Source of the DNA: a bacterium
GTDB lineage: Bacteria > SZUA-79 > Acidulodesulfobacterales > Acidulodesulfobacteraceae
DNA length: 33,619 bases
Direction of reading: 5' to 3'
Assembly: GCA_021784835.1 (NCBI GenBank)
Contig: JAJYHI010000115.1
Span: forward strand, 1-33,619
Made by a program: the position numbers and the translations under genes
In this document: in pieces, positions 17,249 through 25,777 of the stretch
How positions within the stretch are numbered: position 1 is the first letter of the stretch
Layout of the letters: every line of letters starts with the position of its first letter
Notes under the pieces: model-generated
Databases searched by the model: none
What the model was told of the DNA's origin: nothing
The model's input: only the letters and a program-made list of their open reading frames with translations

Positions 17249-18646
17249 ATGTCTAAACTGCTCGACGTAAAAATTATTCCGCATAGAAGTTACCTAATGG
17301 CAGACACCCCCGATCAAAAACTTTTCATAGAGTTAAAACTTGAAGCAAACCGAAAAACAGATTTTAAACCTCCTTTATCTATAGCATTTATAATCGATAC
17401 TTCGGGATCCATGAGGGAGATTGTCGCCGGTTCTCCGGTAAATACCGGTAAAACGCAGACTATAGACGGCAATACTTATAATATAGTGACCGGAGGCGAT
17501 TCTAAAATAGGAATTTTAATAGATGGGTTGAAAAACTTTGTTAATTCGTCAAAATTGAAAAATACCGACAGGGTAAGCCTTATTAAATTTGACGATAAAG
17601 CCGACGTTTTACTGCCTTTCGTTAATATAGAGAGTAAAAATAAGGATTTAATATTGAATGCAATAGACGGACTTATAAATTACAGCGGCGGCACTTCTAT
17701 GGGCGCAGGAATGAAAGAAGCTTTAGATTTAATTTCTAAAGAAACCGGAAATAGAAAGATTATAATGCTTACCGACGGGCAGACCTCCGACGAGGATTTG
17801 GTAAAAGAAATGTCGCTGGAACTGGCAAAATTAAATATACCGTTAATAGCCGTTGGAATCGGCGAAGACTGGAATGAAAATCTTATTTCTTTTATTACCG
17901 ATAAAACGCAAGGCAAACCTTACTATGCTTCGGCTAACGGCGGAGACGATGCATCGGGAATAGTTATAAAACCCTCTGAGATACCTGATATTATGATAAA
18001 AGAATTAGAACATGCCGTTAATGAAACTTTAACGGGGCTATCTCTTACGTTAAATACCGTAAAAGACGTAACAGTCGACAGGATAACTAAGGTTTATCCC
18101 GAAGTTTCCGAGGTCGATATAAATATAAAACCTCATTTTCTCGGCAGCATAAATCCCGAAGGAAACAGCGTTTTTATAATAGAATCTACTTTGCCTGAAC
18201 GCAAACCCATCAAATCGCGTCTTATGCAGTTAAGTTTAACTTACGATATGCCGGACGGCAATTACCGCGGAGAAAACCCTCCGGAAGACGTTATTGTCGA
18301 GTTTACCATGGACGAATCCAAGGCGTCGGTTGTTAATAACGAAGTAATGCAGTGGGTTCAGCAAAGAAACGTAGGCAGTTTATTGGAAAAAGCATTAAAA
18401 GAAGCGGGCGAGGATCCTTCTAACGCCTCTAAAACTTTAGATATGGCAAAACGTATGACCGTTAAGCTCGGCAATAGCGCTATGACTAAAATAATAGAGA
18501 AGGCGCAGGATGAAATAAAAGAAAATAAAACTATAAGCATAGGTACGTCGAAAACTTTAAGGATAGGTTCAAAAACAAAAACAATAAAAATTAGTCAGGA
18601 AAACGAACTTTCCGACGAGCAGATTAGAAAACTTTCCGGAATTTAA
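17249..18646 (+). CDS. VWA-domain protein with Thr-rich basic tail
   Basis: The 465-residue cytoplasmic protein has no signal peptide. A von Willebrand factor A domain covers about 43-250 with a complete metal (MIDAS) site: 'DTSGS' (50-54), Thr149 in 'GGTSMG' and Asp176 in 'LTDGQTS'. A loop of about 25 residues (58-84) is inserted straight after the MIDAS strand. A beta-rich domain (about 260-350) and a helical segment follow, then a tail at 427-447 with repeated Lys/Thr units ('TSKTLRIGSKTKT'). The tail looks like a set of phospho-threonine sites, which the neighbouring kinase and FHA protein could write and read; that is inference. Such VWA-PP2C-kinase neighbours resemble the TerY-P triads. 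TTAGGAGA gives a good ribosome site. It is the first gene of the cluster. Confidence 0.85.
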   Translation: MSKLLDVKIIPHRSYLMADTPDQKLFIELKLEANRKTDFKPPLSIAFIIDTSGSMREIVAGSPVNTGKTQTIDGNTYNIVTGGDSKIGILIDGLKNFVNSSKLKNTDRVSLIKFDDKADVLLPFVNIESKNKDLILNAIDGLINYSGGTSMGAGMKEALDLISKETGNRKIIMLTDGQTSDEDLVKEMSLELAKLNIPLIAVGIGEDWNENLISFITDKTQGKPYYASANGGDDASGIVIKPSEIPDIMIKELEHAVNETLTGLSLTLNTVKDVTVDRITKVYPEVSEVDINIKPHFLGSINPEGNSVFIIESTLPERKPIKSRLMQLSLTYDMPDGNYRGENPPEDVIVEFTMDESKASVVNNEVMQWVQQRNVGSLLEKALKEAGEDPSNASKTLDMAKRMTVKLGNSAMTKIIEKAQDEIKENKTISIGTSKTLRIGSKTKTIKISQENELSDEQIRKLSGI

Positions 18647-18725
18647 TTAATTAACCGCAGAGCTTTAATTCTTATAAAAATCTAAAGAATAATATAAAAT
18701 AATAGAATGATAACAGGAGGATAAA

Positions 18726-19280
18726 ATGAAAATATGCCCTGTATGTAGAAAAAAGTTTACGGACGATAAGAAATTTTGCAATATAGACGGTTCCGAATTA
18801 ATAGATTTTGAAATGCCTGAAGAAAATATAAACTTAAATAAATCTTCGCTTAATAATATTAAAACCTTAAATGAAAACCAATCCGGTGCCGACGGTAATT
18901 TATCGGAAATTAAAGAAAAACCAGAACGGCTTGCCGAGTTTAAACCTGCGCGTTTAACATTTAAAATAGACGGAAATTTAACGGATAAATTTTTTGATTT
19001 AAAATCTAATTATTTGATTGCGGGCAGGTTCGATTCGTCTGCCGGTCCGATAGATATAGATTTGTCTGGGTTTTCCGGAGACGAACACATATCGAGGAAA
19101 CATGCGAAATTTACTTTTGAAAACGGCAAATGGTTTGTTTCAGACGCAGGTTCCACAAACGGCGTTTTTGTAAAATCTGCTTCGGCTAAGGAATTTTCGT
19201 CCAGAATTACAGAACCGGTCGAATTAAATAACGGAGACGAAGTATCATTAGGCAATATGCTTTTTATGTTCAACTTCTAA
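18726..19280 (+). CDS. Zinc-ribbon plus FHA-domain protein
   Basis: The 184-residue cytoplasmic adaptor is preceded by ACAGGAGG. The N-terminus 'CPVCRKKFTDDKKFCNIDG' (4-22) is a short zinc ribbon in which Cys4, Cys7 and Cys18 are clear and the fourth ligand is replaced by Asp21, a common variant in such proteins. A low-complexity linker (30-70) leads to an FHA domain (about 75-184) with the phospho-threonine-binding set Gly100-Arg101, Ser123-Arg124-x-His126 and 'DAGSTNG' (140-146). It is 79 bases after the VWA gene. It probably docks on a phosphorylated Thr of the VWA protein, the kinase or the phosphatase. Confidence 0.92.
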   Translation: MKICPVCRKKFTDDKKFCNIDGSELIDFEMPEENINLNKSSLNNIKTLNENQSGADGNLSEIKEKPERLAEFKPARLTFKIDGNLTDKFFDLKSNYLIAGRFDSSAGPIDIDLSGFSGDEHISRKHAKFTFENGKWFVSDAGSTNGVFVKSASAKEFSSRITEPVELNNGDEVSLGNMLFMFNF

Positions 19281-19349
19281 ATATATTAAATTATTTATTA
19301 TCTATTTGTATTATACATCTTATATAACTAATAAACCGGCAGTGATTTA

Positions 19350-20969
19350 ATGCATAGGCAAAACCTTGAAGAAAAAATATATTCGGCGGCTTCCGAAACG
19401 CAGTTTTTAAAAGAAGGCGATATAATTAACGCCGCCGGCGTTAATTTAAAAATCGATGGTCCTTTTATACAAGGATGGCATTCGGCTAAAAATAATGCGG
19501 GAGAATCGGTTCTGTATTACAGGGGTAATTGCGGCTTATGGAAAGACATTCTTGGATGTTCCGCCCTGCCCGATATTTTGCTTTGTACTGACAATGAAAT
19601 AATAATTTCGGCGGACAAGGAATATAAGAAATACGAATTTAAAATTCCTTCTTCAAAAAAAGAAATCGGCCTAATAGTAAAATATATTTCCGATTTGGCG
19701 GAAATTATTAAGTTTTTTAACGAACAAAGAATATCTCTGCTGTATATCAATCCTGATTCTTTATATGTTTACGGCGACAAAATTAAATTGAATATACTGC
19801 CCGATTTATCGGAAATTGGAAAAAAGATGTTTTCACCGAGAGATTCCGTCGCTCCTGAAGTTTTAATGCATGATATCGCAACTGGAAAAGAGGGGGTTTA
19901 CATACTGGGGCTTATTGCTTATAAGTTTTTAACCGGAGATAATATAAATACCTACGATATCGATGTTCCCGATTATATTAACAATATAAAAATACCCGGT
20001 TTCCCTCAATTTTTATCCAAAACGCTTTCAAGGCGGGAAGAGAGATTTAATATCGATGAAGCAATCGGTTATTTAAAAAATATTAACGAAGAAAGAAAAG
20101 CGGCGGTAAGATTCGATATAGGAATATCTTCGTCCGTAGGCTTAAATCCGGATAGGCTTGTAGATGAAGATGCCTGCGGTTACGTTATCGAAAACAATAT
20201 AAATTTTAGCGAAAAAAACGTCATGTTAAAAGCATGCCTTGCGGACGGTATGGGCGGAATGGCGGCCGGAGAATATGCAAGCACGGCTGCCGTTAAAGGT
20301 TTTTTGAAAAGTTCCGAGAACGCCGAAAATTTTTCTAAAGACCTTAACGATATCGTAATAGATTCGGCATGGCAGGCAAATAAAAGCGTATTCGACGAGC
20401 TTCAAGGAAAAGACGGCGGCTGTACTTTTATAGGCATTATTTTTAAAAACGAGACGTTTGCTTTGGCTCATGTCGGCGATTCAAGGGCTTATCTATGGGT
20501 TAATGCTGAATCCGAATGTAAATTAAAAAGGCTTACTAAAGATCATTCATATGTTTCGCTTATGGTATCAAGCGGCAATATGACCGAAGAAGAAGCAAGA
20601 ATAAGCCCTGACAGAAATAAAATTTTAAAATCCTTGGGAGTAGTAAGAAACAGGCAGAGCGAATATTTTGACGATTTACAAAAAATTATAGGAAAAAAAA
20701 CGGAAGATTTAAATATTGGCGATATTGTTTTAATAGTATGCGACGGAATATGGTCGGAGTTGGAAGAGAAGGATATAATGAAAATTTTAAGCGGTTCGGC
20801 TTGCGGCATCGGCATTGAATACTCGGAGGCAAAAAACGACGATGGTGACGTTTGCGGCACTATAAATAAATTCGGCGCTCAATATATAGCAGATGCGCTT
20901 GTTTCTTACGCAATAGAAAAAGGCGCTCCGGATAATGCGACCGCCCTTGTTATTAAGCGTATTGCATAG
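19350..20969 (+). CDS. Pseudokinase-PP2C phosphatase fusion
   Basis: The 539-residue cytoplasmic protein has a complete PP2C domain in its C-terminal half (about 255-538): 'DEDACG' (272-277), 'LADGMGGMAAGE' (297-308), 'GGCTFIG' (356-362), 'HVGDSRAYL' (374-382), 'LTKDHS' (395-400), 'VCDGIW' and 'PDNATALV'. These provide the metal-binding Asp residues of a Ser/Thr phosphatase. The N-terminal 240 residues resemble a protein kinase fold: 'LLYINPDSLYVYGDKIKLNI' aligns with HRDxKPxN and the strands before DFG, and 'VAPEV...GVYILGLIAYKFLTG' aligns with APE and helix F. The catalytic Asp is Tyr132, the Asn is Ser137, and DFG and the glycine loop are gone. I infer a pseudokinase that regulates or docks the phosphatase. 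The kinase next door is the likely counterpart enzyme. Confidence 0.88.
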   Translation: MHRQNLEEKIYSAASETQFLKEGDIINAAGVNLKIDGPFIQGWHSAKNNAGESVLYYRGNCGLWKDILGCSALPDILLCTDNEIIISADKEYKKYEFKIPSSKKEIGLIVKYISDLAEIIKFFNEQRISLLYINPDSLYVYGDKIKLNILPDLSEIGKKMFSPRDSVAPEVLMHDIATGKEGVYILGLIAYKFLTGDNINTYDIDVPDYINNIKIPGFPQFLSKTLSRREERFNIDEAIGYLKNINEERKAAVRFDIGISSSVGLNPDRLVDEDACGYVIENNINFSEKNVMLKACLADGMGGMAAGEYASTAAVKGFLKSSENAENFSKDLNDIVIDSAWQANKSVFDELQGKDGGCTFIGIIFKNETFALAHVGDSRAYLWVNAESECKLKRLTKDHSYVSLMVSSGNMTEEEARISPDRNKILKSLGVVRNRQSEYFDDLQKIIGKKTEDLNIGDIVLIVCDGIWSELEEKDIMKILSGSACGIGIEYSEAKNDDGDVCGTINKFGAQYIADALVSYAIEKGAPDNATALVIKRIA

Positions 20970-21070
20970 TTTCGGCTTAATTTTGCCGTTTCTTTTATAT
21001 CATTTATATATTATTAATTTAATTGATTAACGGTATTAAAATTAAGATAAAAAAACAAAATTAATTTAAT

Positions 21071-22897
21071 ATGAAGGATTGTCCTTATTGCTCCTCCGTT
21101 ATACCCGATAACGCAGAAAAATGTCCGGTTTGCGGAGGAGATATATCTGCCGCTTTGGGAGAAAGCTATTCCTGCACGCCGCTCGATAGCGGGAGTATTG
21201 TTTTTTTAAAATATAAAATAGAAAAGGTCTTAGGGCAGGGCGGTTTTGGAATAACTTATCTTGCTTATGACGAAAAATTAGAAAGAAAAGTTGCGATAAA
21301 AGAATATTTTCCCGACGGAATAGCCGTCAGAACAGGAAGCAAAGTTACAATTCCGCCTACCCGCGACAACGAAGAAAATATAGAAAATTTTAAAAATGAA
21401 GCAAAATCTATAGCAAAATTAAAAAATCCTTGGATAGTGGACGTTTACGATGTAATCGAAGAAAACGGCACCGTTTATATCGTAATGGAATATATAGAAG
21501 GAACTTCTCTGTTATCTCTTTTAGGGAAAGTAAAAGAAAATGAAGCCGTTAAATATATAAAGCAGATAGCTAAAGCAGTAGGAATAATACATGCCGCCGG
21601 CATGCTGCATCAGGATATAAAACCGGAAAATATTATAGTAAAAACCGGCGAAGATATTAAAATTATAGATTTTGGTTCTTCGAGGGTGTTTACGGCGGAT
21701 AAAACTAAGACTTACGAAAAAATTTTAACTCCGGGCTATGCTCCTTTAGAGCAATACGGAGGTAAGGGTAAAAGAGGCGAATATACTGATGTTTATGCAA
21801 TATGCGCTACGCTATACGCTCTTTTAAAAGGATTTCCTCCTCCTGAAGCTACCGAATTAGCAGGAGGATTAGGCATAGATTTTACGGGAATAAGCGTAGG
21901 ATTAAAAGATATTTTGAATAAAGGACTGACGGTAAAAATACCGGAAAGGATAAAAAATACGGAGGAATTGCTTAAACTTTTAGACGGATTAGAAAAACCC
22001 GAAGTTTTAGCCGGACAAGAACTAAATATATCTAAAATTCAAAATGCGCCGGATGCCGCTAACCAATTTAAGCATAGAGAGGATAAGCAGGCAATTGCAT
22101 TTGAACAGTCAAAAAATATTCCCCCTGAAAATATCAGGACTGATTACGAAGAGTCGTCAAATTTTTCTGAAGTTAAAAATAATCGATATTTAAATAATAA
22201 AACAGATGCAAATAAAAATGCTGAATCAGCAAATGTAAATTTTAACGCAAATTCTAACGTAAATTATAACAATTACGGTTCTAAAAATAAAATCAATTTA
22301 TATATTTTAGCAGCGGCAATTATATTTTTTGCGTCAATTTTAGCTGCAGCAGGCTATTTTTTTTATTTTAGGTACCTTTCTTATGGCAAAAAACATAAAA
22401 GCGTTAATTCAGGCAAGTCAATAGCTTTAAAAAAACTGTTAAAATCAAAAAAACATTCTAAAAACAATCATAAAAATAGTAAAAACAAAAATAAAATTAC
22501 AGGTAAGAAGCATGTCAATAAGACGTCTAATAATACATATATTTTGCCTACGCCGAATCAAAATACTGCCGTTCATCATTATCGTTATTATCGCAAGACT
22601 GTACCAAAAACAGCGCCTCGATTTCGGCCGATACCGCAGCCTCAGCCGCAATCTCAAGCTTCGGTATTTAGCGGTCCAGGTTATGAAGATTTCGATATGT
22701 CTGGATGTTTTTACTGCCACGTTATATTAGGTAAAGGAAAACAGGGCGGTTACAGCCTTTCCCACATCGGTTCGCAATTAAGTTATGCGCAGATAGAAAA
22801 TCAGATTACGCATCCGAGTTCTTCAATGCCGCCTAATCCAAATATGCCGGCAGAAGAAGTCGCTCAGATTGCGGGCTGGTTGGAAAGTTTAAAATAA
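21071..22897 (+). CDS. Transmembrane Ser/Thr protein kinase with C-terminal cytochrome c domain
   Basis: The protein has 608 residues. A zinc ribbon (Cys4, Cys7, Cys18, Cys21) precedes a complete Hanks-type kinase domain (about 47-308): glycine loop 'GQGGFG' (55-60), Lys77 in VAIK, Glu110, catalytic loop 'HQDIKPEN' (180-187, a non-RD kinase), 'DFG' (200-202) and 'GYAPLEQY' (222-229). An Asn-rich linker leads to one membrane helix (about 408-434). Beyond it are a Lys/Asn/His-rich stretch, a Pro/Gln-rich linker and a compact c-type cytochrome domain (about 540-608) with haem motif 'CFYCH' (546-550), 'MPPNPNMPAEE' holding the candidate distal Met586/Met592, and the usual closing helix 'IAGWLESL'. 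A cytoplasmic kinase with a periplasmic haem sensor is implied. The basic run after the helix is odd for a periplasmic segment. The last gene before it is the PP2C; no ribosome site is visible. Confidence 0.9.
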   Translation: MKDCPYCSSVIPDNAEKCPVCGGDISAALGESYSCTPLDSGSIVFLKYKIEKVLGQGGFGITYLAYDEKLERKVAIKEYFPDGIAVRTGSKVTIPPTRDNEENIENFKNEAKSIAKLKNPWIVDVYDVIEENGTVYIVMEYIEGTSLLSLLGKVKENEAVKYIKQIAKAVGIIHAAGMLHQDIKPENIIVKTGEDIKIIDFGSSRVFTADKTKTYEKILTPGYAPLEQYGGKGKRGEYTDVYAICATLYALLKGFPPPEATELAGGLGIDFTGISVGLKDILNKGLTVKIPERIKNTEELLKLLDGLEKPEVLAGQELNISKIQNAPDAANQFKHREDKQAIAFEQSKNIPPENIRTDYEESSNFSEVKNNRYLNNKTDANKNAESANVNFNANSNVNYNNYGSKNKINLYILAAAIIFFASILAAAGYFFYFRYLSYGKKHKSVNSGKSIALKKLLKSKKHSKNNHKNSKNKNKITGKKHVNKTSNNTYILPTPNQNTAVHHYRYYRKTVPKTAPRFRPIPQPQPQSQASVFSGPGYEDFDMSGCFYCHVILGKGKQGGYSLSHIGSQLSYAQIENQITHPSSSMPPNPNMPAEEVAQIAGWLESLK

Positions 22898-22939
22898 AAC
22901 AATTAAACAAATTATAAATCTAAAATAAGGAGCTAGAAA

Positions 22940-23470
22940 ATGAAAATTATTATTAAAAAAAATTTAATTTTTGCATTTATTGCGGCGGGTATGCTGTTTG
23001 CGTTAAATTTTATTAACTGCAATAAAGTTTACGCGGCGGTAGGCGGCACTTTAAAAAATATGCAGTCAAAATACAAAATGCGGAAGATTTCTTTGAAAAA
23101 ACTTTATATTATACAGCCGGACCTGTCTCAGTATAATTATAAAAATTCCGGTATAACGGCATATGAATATAAGATAAACAAAGTTAAATACGAAGCGGTT
23201 TTTAATGCCGGCGGAGTATGCTGGCTGGAGTTTGCTATTTCTAATAATTCTGCGGTAATACCTTTAAGCACTTTAATAGAAAAAAATCTTTACGGTTATC
23301 CGATACTGTTTAAAACTCTAAAATACGTACCTAACGTTTACGAAAAATTGCAGTACGGAAGAAATGTAGGGAAAGTAATTTATATAATGCAGTATATTTA
23401 CGAAAATAATTCCATATTGCAGGAGGCTGTTATGCCCTCAATGTCTCCGGACGGCAGCTACGGAAATTAA
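22940..23470 (+). CDS. Secreted hypothetical protein of the phospho-signalling cluster
   Basis: The product has 176 residues and is preceded by AAGGAGCT. The N-terminus is a clear signal peptide (KKNLIFAFIAAGMLFALNF) with predicted cleavage after 'KVYA'. The mature part, about 145 residues, is basic and Tyr-rich and carries a single Cys ('GGVCW'). There are no membrane segments and no motif I recognise. It is 42 bases downstream of the kinase-cytochrome gene, so it is likely co-expressed. If the kinase's cytochrome domain is periplasmic, the two could meet there. The function is unknown. Confidence 0.75.
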   Translation: MKIIIKKNLIFAFIAAGMLFALNFINCNKVYAAVGGTLKNMQSKYKMRKISLKKLYIIQPDLSQYNYKNSGITAYEYKINKVKYEAVFNAGGVCWLEFAISNNSAVIPLSTLIEKNLYGYPILFKTLKYVPNVYEKLQYGRNVGKVIYIMQYIYENNSILQEAVMPSMSPDGSYGN

Positions 23471-23481
23471 AAAGCCTTAAT

Positions 23482-24810
23482 TTAACTTTGCTTAATCAGC
23501 GGGTTAATAAGCAATCCGCTGATTAGTTTAGGATAAAAGTATGTTGATTTTTGAGGCATTCTAAGGTTTACGGAAGCTATTTTTATTACGTCCTCTATCT
23601 TGGTAGGATTCATAAAGAATACGGCTTCTAGTTCCCCTTTTTTAACTTTTTCTAAAGCCTTTTTGGCATCTTTTTCATATACGAGATATTTTTGGTTATC
23701 GATTTCTTCCTGCGTTATTTCTAAAGCTTTTTTTAAAATATATTCCTGAAGAATGGATACGTCGAGATTGTCTAAAGGGTTTATTGCTTTTGAGTCCGCT
23801 GTTTCGTTTTTAAACGAGAGTATAAAATTTCTTCCTGATTTATGGGCAAAACCGAAAGAAACGTTTTTTTCGCCGGTTTTTTTATTTTCATTTATAAGGT
23901 CGCCTGCATTAGTTTCTTTAAATATGAAATATTTACTTAAAATTTCTATAAAATTTTCAATATTTATATTTTTTCCTTTTATGCCTCTATGCGTAGGTAA
24001 AATAACCAATCCTTTCTGGCCGGAAGGCGCAAAAAACATAAGGCAAGAATCGGCGTTAATACCTTTTTTATCTAATCCGTTTTTTTTAACGTAATCCTTG
24101 TAATTAATACATGTTTCAAATCTGTGATGTCCGTCAGCGATATAAACCGATTTATCGCCCATCTTATTTTGAATATCGGATATGATTTCTTCATCTTCTA
24201 TTGCATAAAGCATGTTTCTAATTCCGCTATCGTCTATGAAATCGAATATTTTTTTAACTTCTTTTTTCGATACCGCTGTTTTTAAAATATTCAAAACTTT
24301 TTGATTATCGTCTTCAAATACTGAAAAAATAGGACTGAAATTAGCGTTTGCGGTTTCCATCAGCTTAAAGCGATCTTCTTTAGGCTTGGATAGTGTAGCT
24401 TCATGTCCGTATATAGAGTTATTTTCTTTAGATTCCGGAAGTTTAAAGAGAGACATAAAACCGGTTCTTTCATATTCTATTCCCTCAATATTGAAAATTT
24501 GCGAGTAAACGTAAATCGTACTTTTTTTGGCTCTTTTTAAAATGCCCTTGCCCGTCCATTCATAAAATAAGCGTGCCGCCCTTGTATATTTATTTTCCTT
24601 ATCGTCGTCGCCTTGTAATTCTTTTCCGTATTCCAGCCTTATTATATTGTATTGCGACCTTTGATATAATTCGTCTTGCAGTTCTTTGCTTATTACGTCA
24701 TATGGAGGAGCCGTAAGATTTTTAATTTCTCCGGACAAATTAACATCGTAAATATAAGGTTTAAAAGGTTCTATTATTGTTTTAATTTTATTTTTTTCGA
24801 TTTTATTCAT
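23482..24810 (-). CDS. DUF1015 family protein
   Basis: The product has 442 residues starting at the ATG of 'MNKIEKNKIK'. The longer frame up to 25038 is rejected because it would run through the ccsA coding region. The family signatures are visible: 'APPYDVIS' near the N-terminus, 'YNIIRLEYGK', 'VYIADGHHRFETC' in the middle and 'ILPTHR'. DUF1015 (COG4198-type) proteins are widespread and conserved in anaerobes, but I know of no firmly established reaction. There is no signal peptide, so it is cytoplasmic. It is the last gene of a minus-strand run resB-ccsA-DUF1015, only 35 bases after ccsA, and converges with the secreted-protein gene. Confidence 0.88.
   Translation of the reverse strand: MNKIEKNKIKTIIEPFKPYIYDVNLSGEIKNLTAPPYDVISKELQDELYQRSQYNIIRLEYGKELQGDDDKENKYTRAARLFYEWTGKGILKRAKKSTIYVYSQIFNIEGIEYERTGFMSLFKLPESKENNSIYGHEATLSKPKEDRFKLMETANANFSPIFSVFEDDNQKVLNILKTAVSKKEVKKIFDFIDDSGIRNMLYAIEDEEIISDIQNKMGDKSVYIADGHHRFETCINYKDYVKKNGLDKKGINADSCLMFFAPSGQKGLVILPTHRGIKGKNINIENFIEILSKYFIFKETNAGDLINENKKTGEKNVSFGFAHKSGRNFILSFKNETADSKAINPLDNLDVSILQEYILKKALEITQEEIDNQKYLVYEKDAKKALEKVKKGELEAVFFMNPTKIEDVIKIASVNLRMPQKSTYFYPKLISGLLINPLIKQS
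23493..23525. other. Inverted repeat at the 3' end of the DUF1015 gene
   Basis: TAATCAGCGG (23493-23502) and CCGCTGATTA (23516-23525) form a perfect 10-bp stem with a 13-base loop inside the last codons of the gene. It lies between two converging genes but has no adjoining T-run on either strand, so its role as terminator is doubtful. Confidence 0.35.
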
Positions 24811-24845
24811 AAAATTGAAGAATTTAATTAAATTGTTTAGAACCT

Positions 24846-25742
24846 TTATAAGATTGGAGTCGACCCCGGCGTCGCATAAGAATGCAGTCCCGGTATTATC
24901 AAATCTACGCCGAGATAGCAAAATATAACGACCGCAAATCCGATGACGGCGATCCATGCCATTTTTTTGCCGCCCCATCCTTTGGTAAATCTGGCATGAA
25001 TAAATAAAATGTATGCTATCCACGTTATTAGCGACCATGTTTCTTTAGGATCCCAGCTCCAGTAACCGCCCCAAGCGCTGTCCGCCCATGCGGCGCCTAT
25101 TACTATTCCTGCGGTTAAAAAAACGAGTCCGACCGATATCACCTTATAAATAGATTCTTCTATTACTGCAGATTCGGGCAAAAGCGACAAAAATCTATTT
25201 TCCCGTTTTTTGTTGCCTTTATCTTTCTTATTTTTTATTAAATAAAGAATTCCCAATCCGAATGAAGCCGCAAATGCGCCGTAAGCTACGAATAAAGTCA
25301 TAATATGATATAAAAGCCAGTAACTTTGCAGCGCGGGAATAGTAGGTTCTATTGCGCTTGTAGAAAGCGGATAAAAAGTGGCAAAAGCAAGCGCCGCCGA
25401 TGCTATAAACGTAATTATAAAGCCAAGGGCGTCAAAATCGTAAAAAATTCTTAATATTATATAACCGGCTTCAATAACATATGCAAAAAATACCATCGAG
25501 TCGTATAAATCGACCAACGGCGGCGTGTCTATCCCTATCTTATAGGCATATATCCATCTTATAATAAATGCAGCGGTCTGAATTATGAAGCCTGCAATTA
25601 ATATAACGAAGGATATTTTTGTGATAGTTTTGTTTCCGGTAAATAAAAAAATAAAATAACCAATAAAAGAAGCAAAAACGAAAAGAAGCGAAACAGTAAA
25701 ATATAAGGAACCGTCAAGTACGGATATATTCGGAGAAATCAT
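24846..25742 (-). CDS. ccsA: Cytochrome c biogenesis protein CcsA/ResC (System II)
   Basis: This inner-membrane protein of 298 residues exports or presents haem and, with ResB, attaches it to CxxCH motifs in the periplasm. It is a multi-spanning protein (about eight helices) with the haem-handling tryptophan-rich 'WWD' segment 'WGGYWSWDPKETWSLITW' near the C-terminus and conserved His in the flanking loops. The start is ATG 25742 with AGAGG eight bases upstream; the in-frame TTG at 25760 is less likely. It follows resB by 35 bases on the same strand. Together they are the complete System II synthetase. The kinase with the CFYCH motif encoded at 21071-22897 is a possible client. Confidence 0.93.
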   Translation of the reverse strand: MISPNISVLDGSLYFTVSLLFVFASFIGYFIFLFTGNKTITKISFVILIAGFIIQTAAFIIRWIYAYKIGIDTPPLVDLYDSMVFFAYVIEAGYIILRIFYDFDALGFIITFIASAALAFATFYPLSTSAIEPTIPALQSYWLLYHIMTLFVAYGAFAASFGLGILYLIKNKKDKGNKKRENRFLSLLPESAVIEESIYKVISVGLVFLTAGIVIGAAWADSAWGGYWSWDPKETWSLITWIAYILFIHARFTKGWGGKKMAWIAVIGFAVVIFCYLGVDLIIPGLHSYATPGSTPIL

Positions 25743-25777
25743 AGTTATAACCTCTGGCAACTCTTAACGTGTTTAAA

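Noticed and set aside
22445..22730. Two overlapping ORFs (both strands) inside the kinase gene's linker
   Set aside because: They are shadows of the Lys/Asn- and Pro/Gln-rich linker and have no homology signs.
24811..25038. N-terminal extension of the DUF1015 gene
   Set aside because: It would overlap the end of ccsA by nearly 200 bases and gives an Arg-rich sequence unlike the family. The family N-terminus begins near 24810.
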